Assembly (NCBI GenBank): GCA_002700485.1
Contig: PADU01000032.1
Span: 28,361-35,375 of the forward strand
Direction of reading: 5' to 3'
From: SAR116 cluster bacterium
GTDB lineage: Bacteria; Pseudomonadota; Alphaproteobacteria; Puniceispirillales; Puniceispirillaceae
DNA length: 7,015 nt
A program made the translations under genes and the position numbers. The number at the start of each line of letters is the position of its first letter. Positions within the stretch are counted from its first letter, which is position 1. Positions 6,603 to 7,015 of this stretch are shown in pieces. The notes beneath the pieces were generated by a model. That model saw only the letters and a list, made by a program, of their open reading frames with translations. It was not told the DNA's origin and did not search any database.

Positions 6603-7015
6603 ATGACAAAACCACAGACCCTTATTCTTGGTCTTGAAAGCAGCTGTGATGAGACCGCCGCGGCAATTGTGCGTTCAGACAGGACAATTTTAGCTCAGCA
6701 AATTGCTTCATCAGCCGCGCTGCATGCTGAACATGGCGGCGTTGTACCAGAAATCGCTGCCCGTCAGCATCTGGATGTGATCGATAAAGTGATCGAATCT
6801 GTCTGCAAAGACGCCGGATGCCAACTAACTGATTTGGACGGGATTGCGGCCACAGGTGGGCCGGGACTTATCGGTGGAGTCCTGGTTGGTACAATGACAG
6901 CCAAAGCGATGGCCTCTGCCCTGAGTATACCTTATTTTGCTGTAAACCACCTGGAAGGGCACGCGCTGACCGCCCGGCTTACAGATAATATTGCCTACCC
7001 CTATCTATTGCTGCT
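6603..7015 (+). CDS. tsaD: tRNA N6-adenosine threonylcarbamoyltransferase, N-terminal part (runs off the right edge)
   Basis: TsaD (formerly Gcp/YgjD), with TsaB and TsaE, transfers the threonylcarbamoyl group to A37 of tRNAs that read ANN codons (t6A synthesis). Visible here are 137 codons of a family usually about 340-360 residues long. Motifs: [15 protein letters not shown] (9-23), the signature ATPase-fold opening; [13 protein letters not shown] (44-56); [13 protein letters not shown] (84-96); and [12 protein letters not shown] (115-126), whose His116 and His120 are the metal-binding pair. The ATG at 6603 places the ESSCDET motif at the usual distance from the N-terminus. A TTG six codons upstream is less likely. 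The GG just before the ATG is too close to act as a Shine-Dalgarno. The gene is divergent from gcvT. In many alphaproteobacteria tsaD lies divergent to hemC. Confidence 0.96.
   Translation, partial: MTKPQTLILGLESSCDETAAAIVRSDRTILAQQIASSAALHAEHGGVVPEIAARQHLDVIDKVIESVCKDAGCQLTDLDGIAATGGPGLIGGVLVGTMTAKAMASALSIPYFAVNHLEGHALTARLTDNIAYPYLLL

Overview
The window looks like a chromosomal housekeeping segment from an alphaproteobacterium with moderate GC content (roughly half GC by eye). The evidence is the tsaD / hemC-hemD neighbourhood, the protein sequences, and an alphaproteobacterial style of GcvT N-terminus. A marine lineage such as SAR116 would fit, but that is only an impression from composition and cannot be proved here. 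I see no mobile elements, CRISPR arrays, tRNA or rRNA genes, or phage genes.

Layout, right to left on the minus strand: gcvT (5294-6418, probably truly starting at 6452), gcvH (4920-5282) and gcvP (1970-4831) form a compact glycine cleavage operon. They encode the T, H and P proteins; the L protein, dihydrolipoyl dehydrogenase, is not in the window. After an 84-bp gap the same strand carries hemC (950-1885) and hemD (136-897), two consecutive steps of tetrapyrrole synthesis. The first 20 codons of a further minus-strand gene run off the left edge (1-62). On the plus strand the right edge holds the 5' part of tsaD (6603-7015), divergent from gcvT across about 150 bp.

Functionally, GcvP decarboxylates glycine, GcvH carries the aminomethyl group on a lipoyl lysine, and GcvT passes it to tetrahydrofolate. 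HemC and HemD convert porphobilinogen to uroporphyrinogen III. In alphaproteobacteria the heme precursor 5-aminolevulinate is made from glycine, so the two blocks share a metabolite, though nothing here proves co-regulation.

I did not find a new biological system. The observations most worth checking are: an apparent one-base frameshift right after the start of gcvT, which leaves the good ATG and Shine-Dalgarno attached to a 7-codon minicistron; a two-part stem-loop between hemD and the next gene; a perfect 17-bp inverted repeat between gcvH and gcvP; small palindromes in the gcvT leader, with no recognisable glycine riboswitch; and a possible leaderless tsaD promoter.
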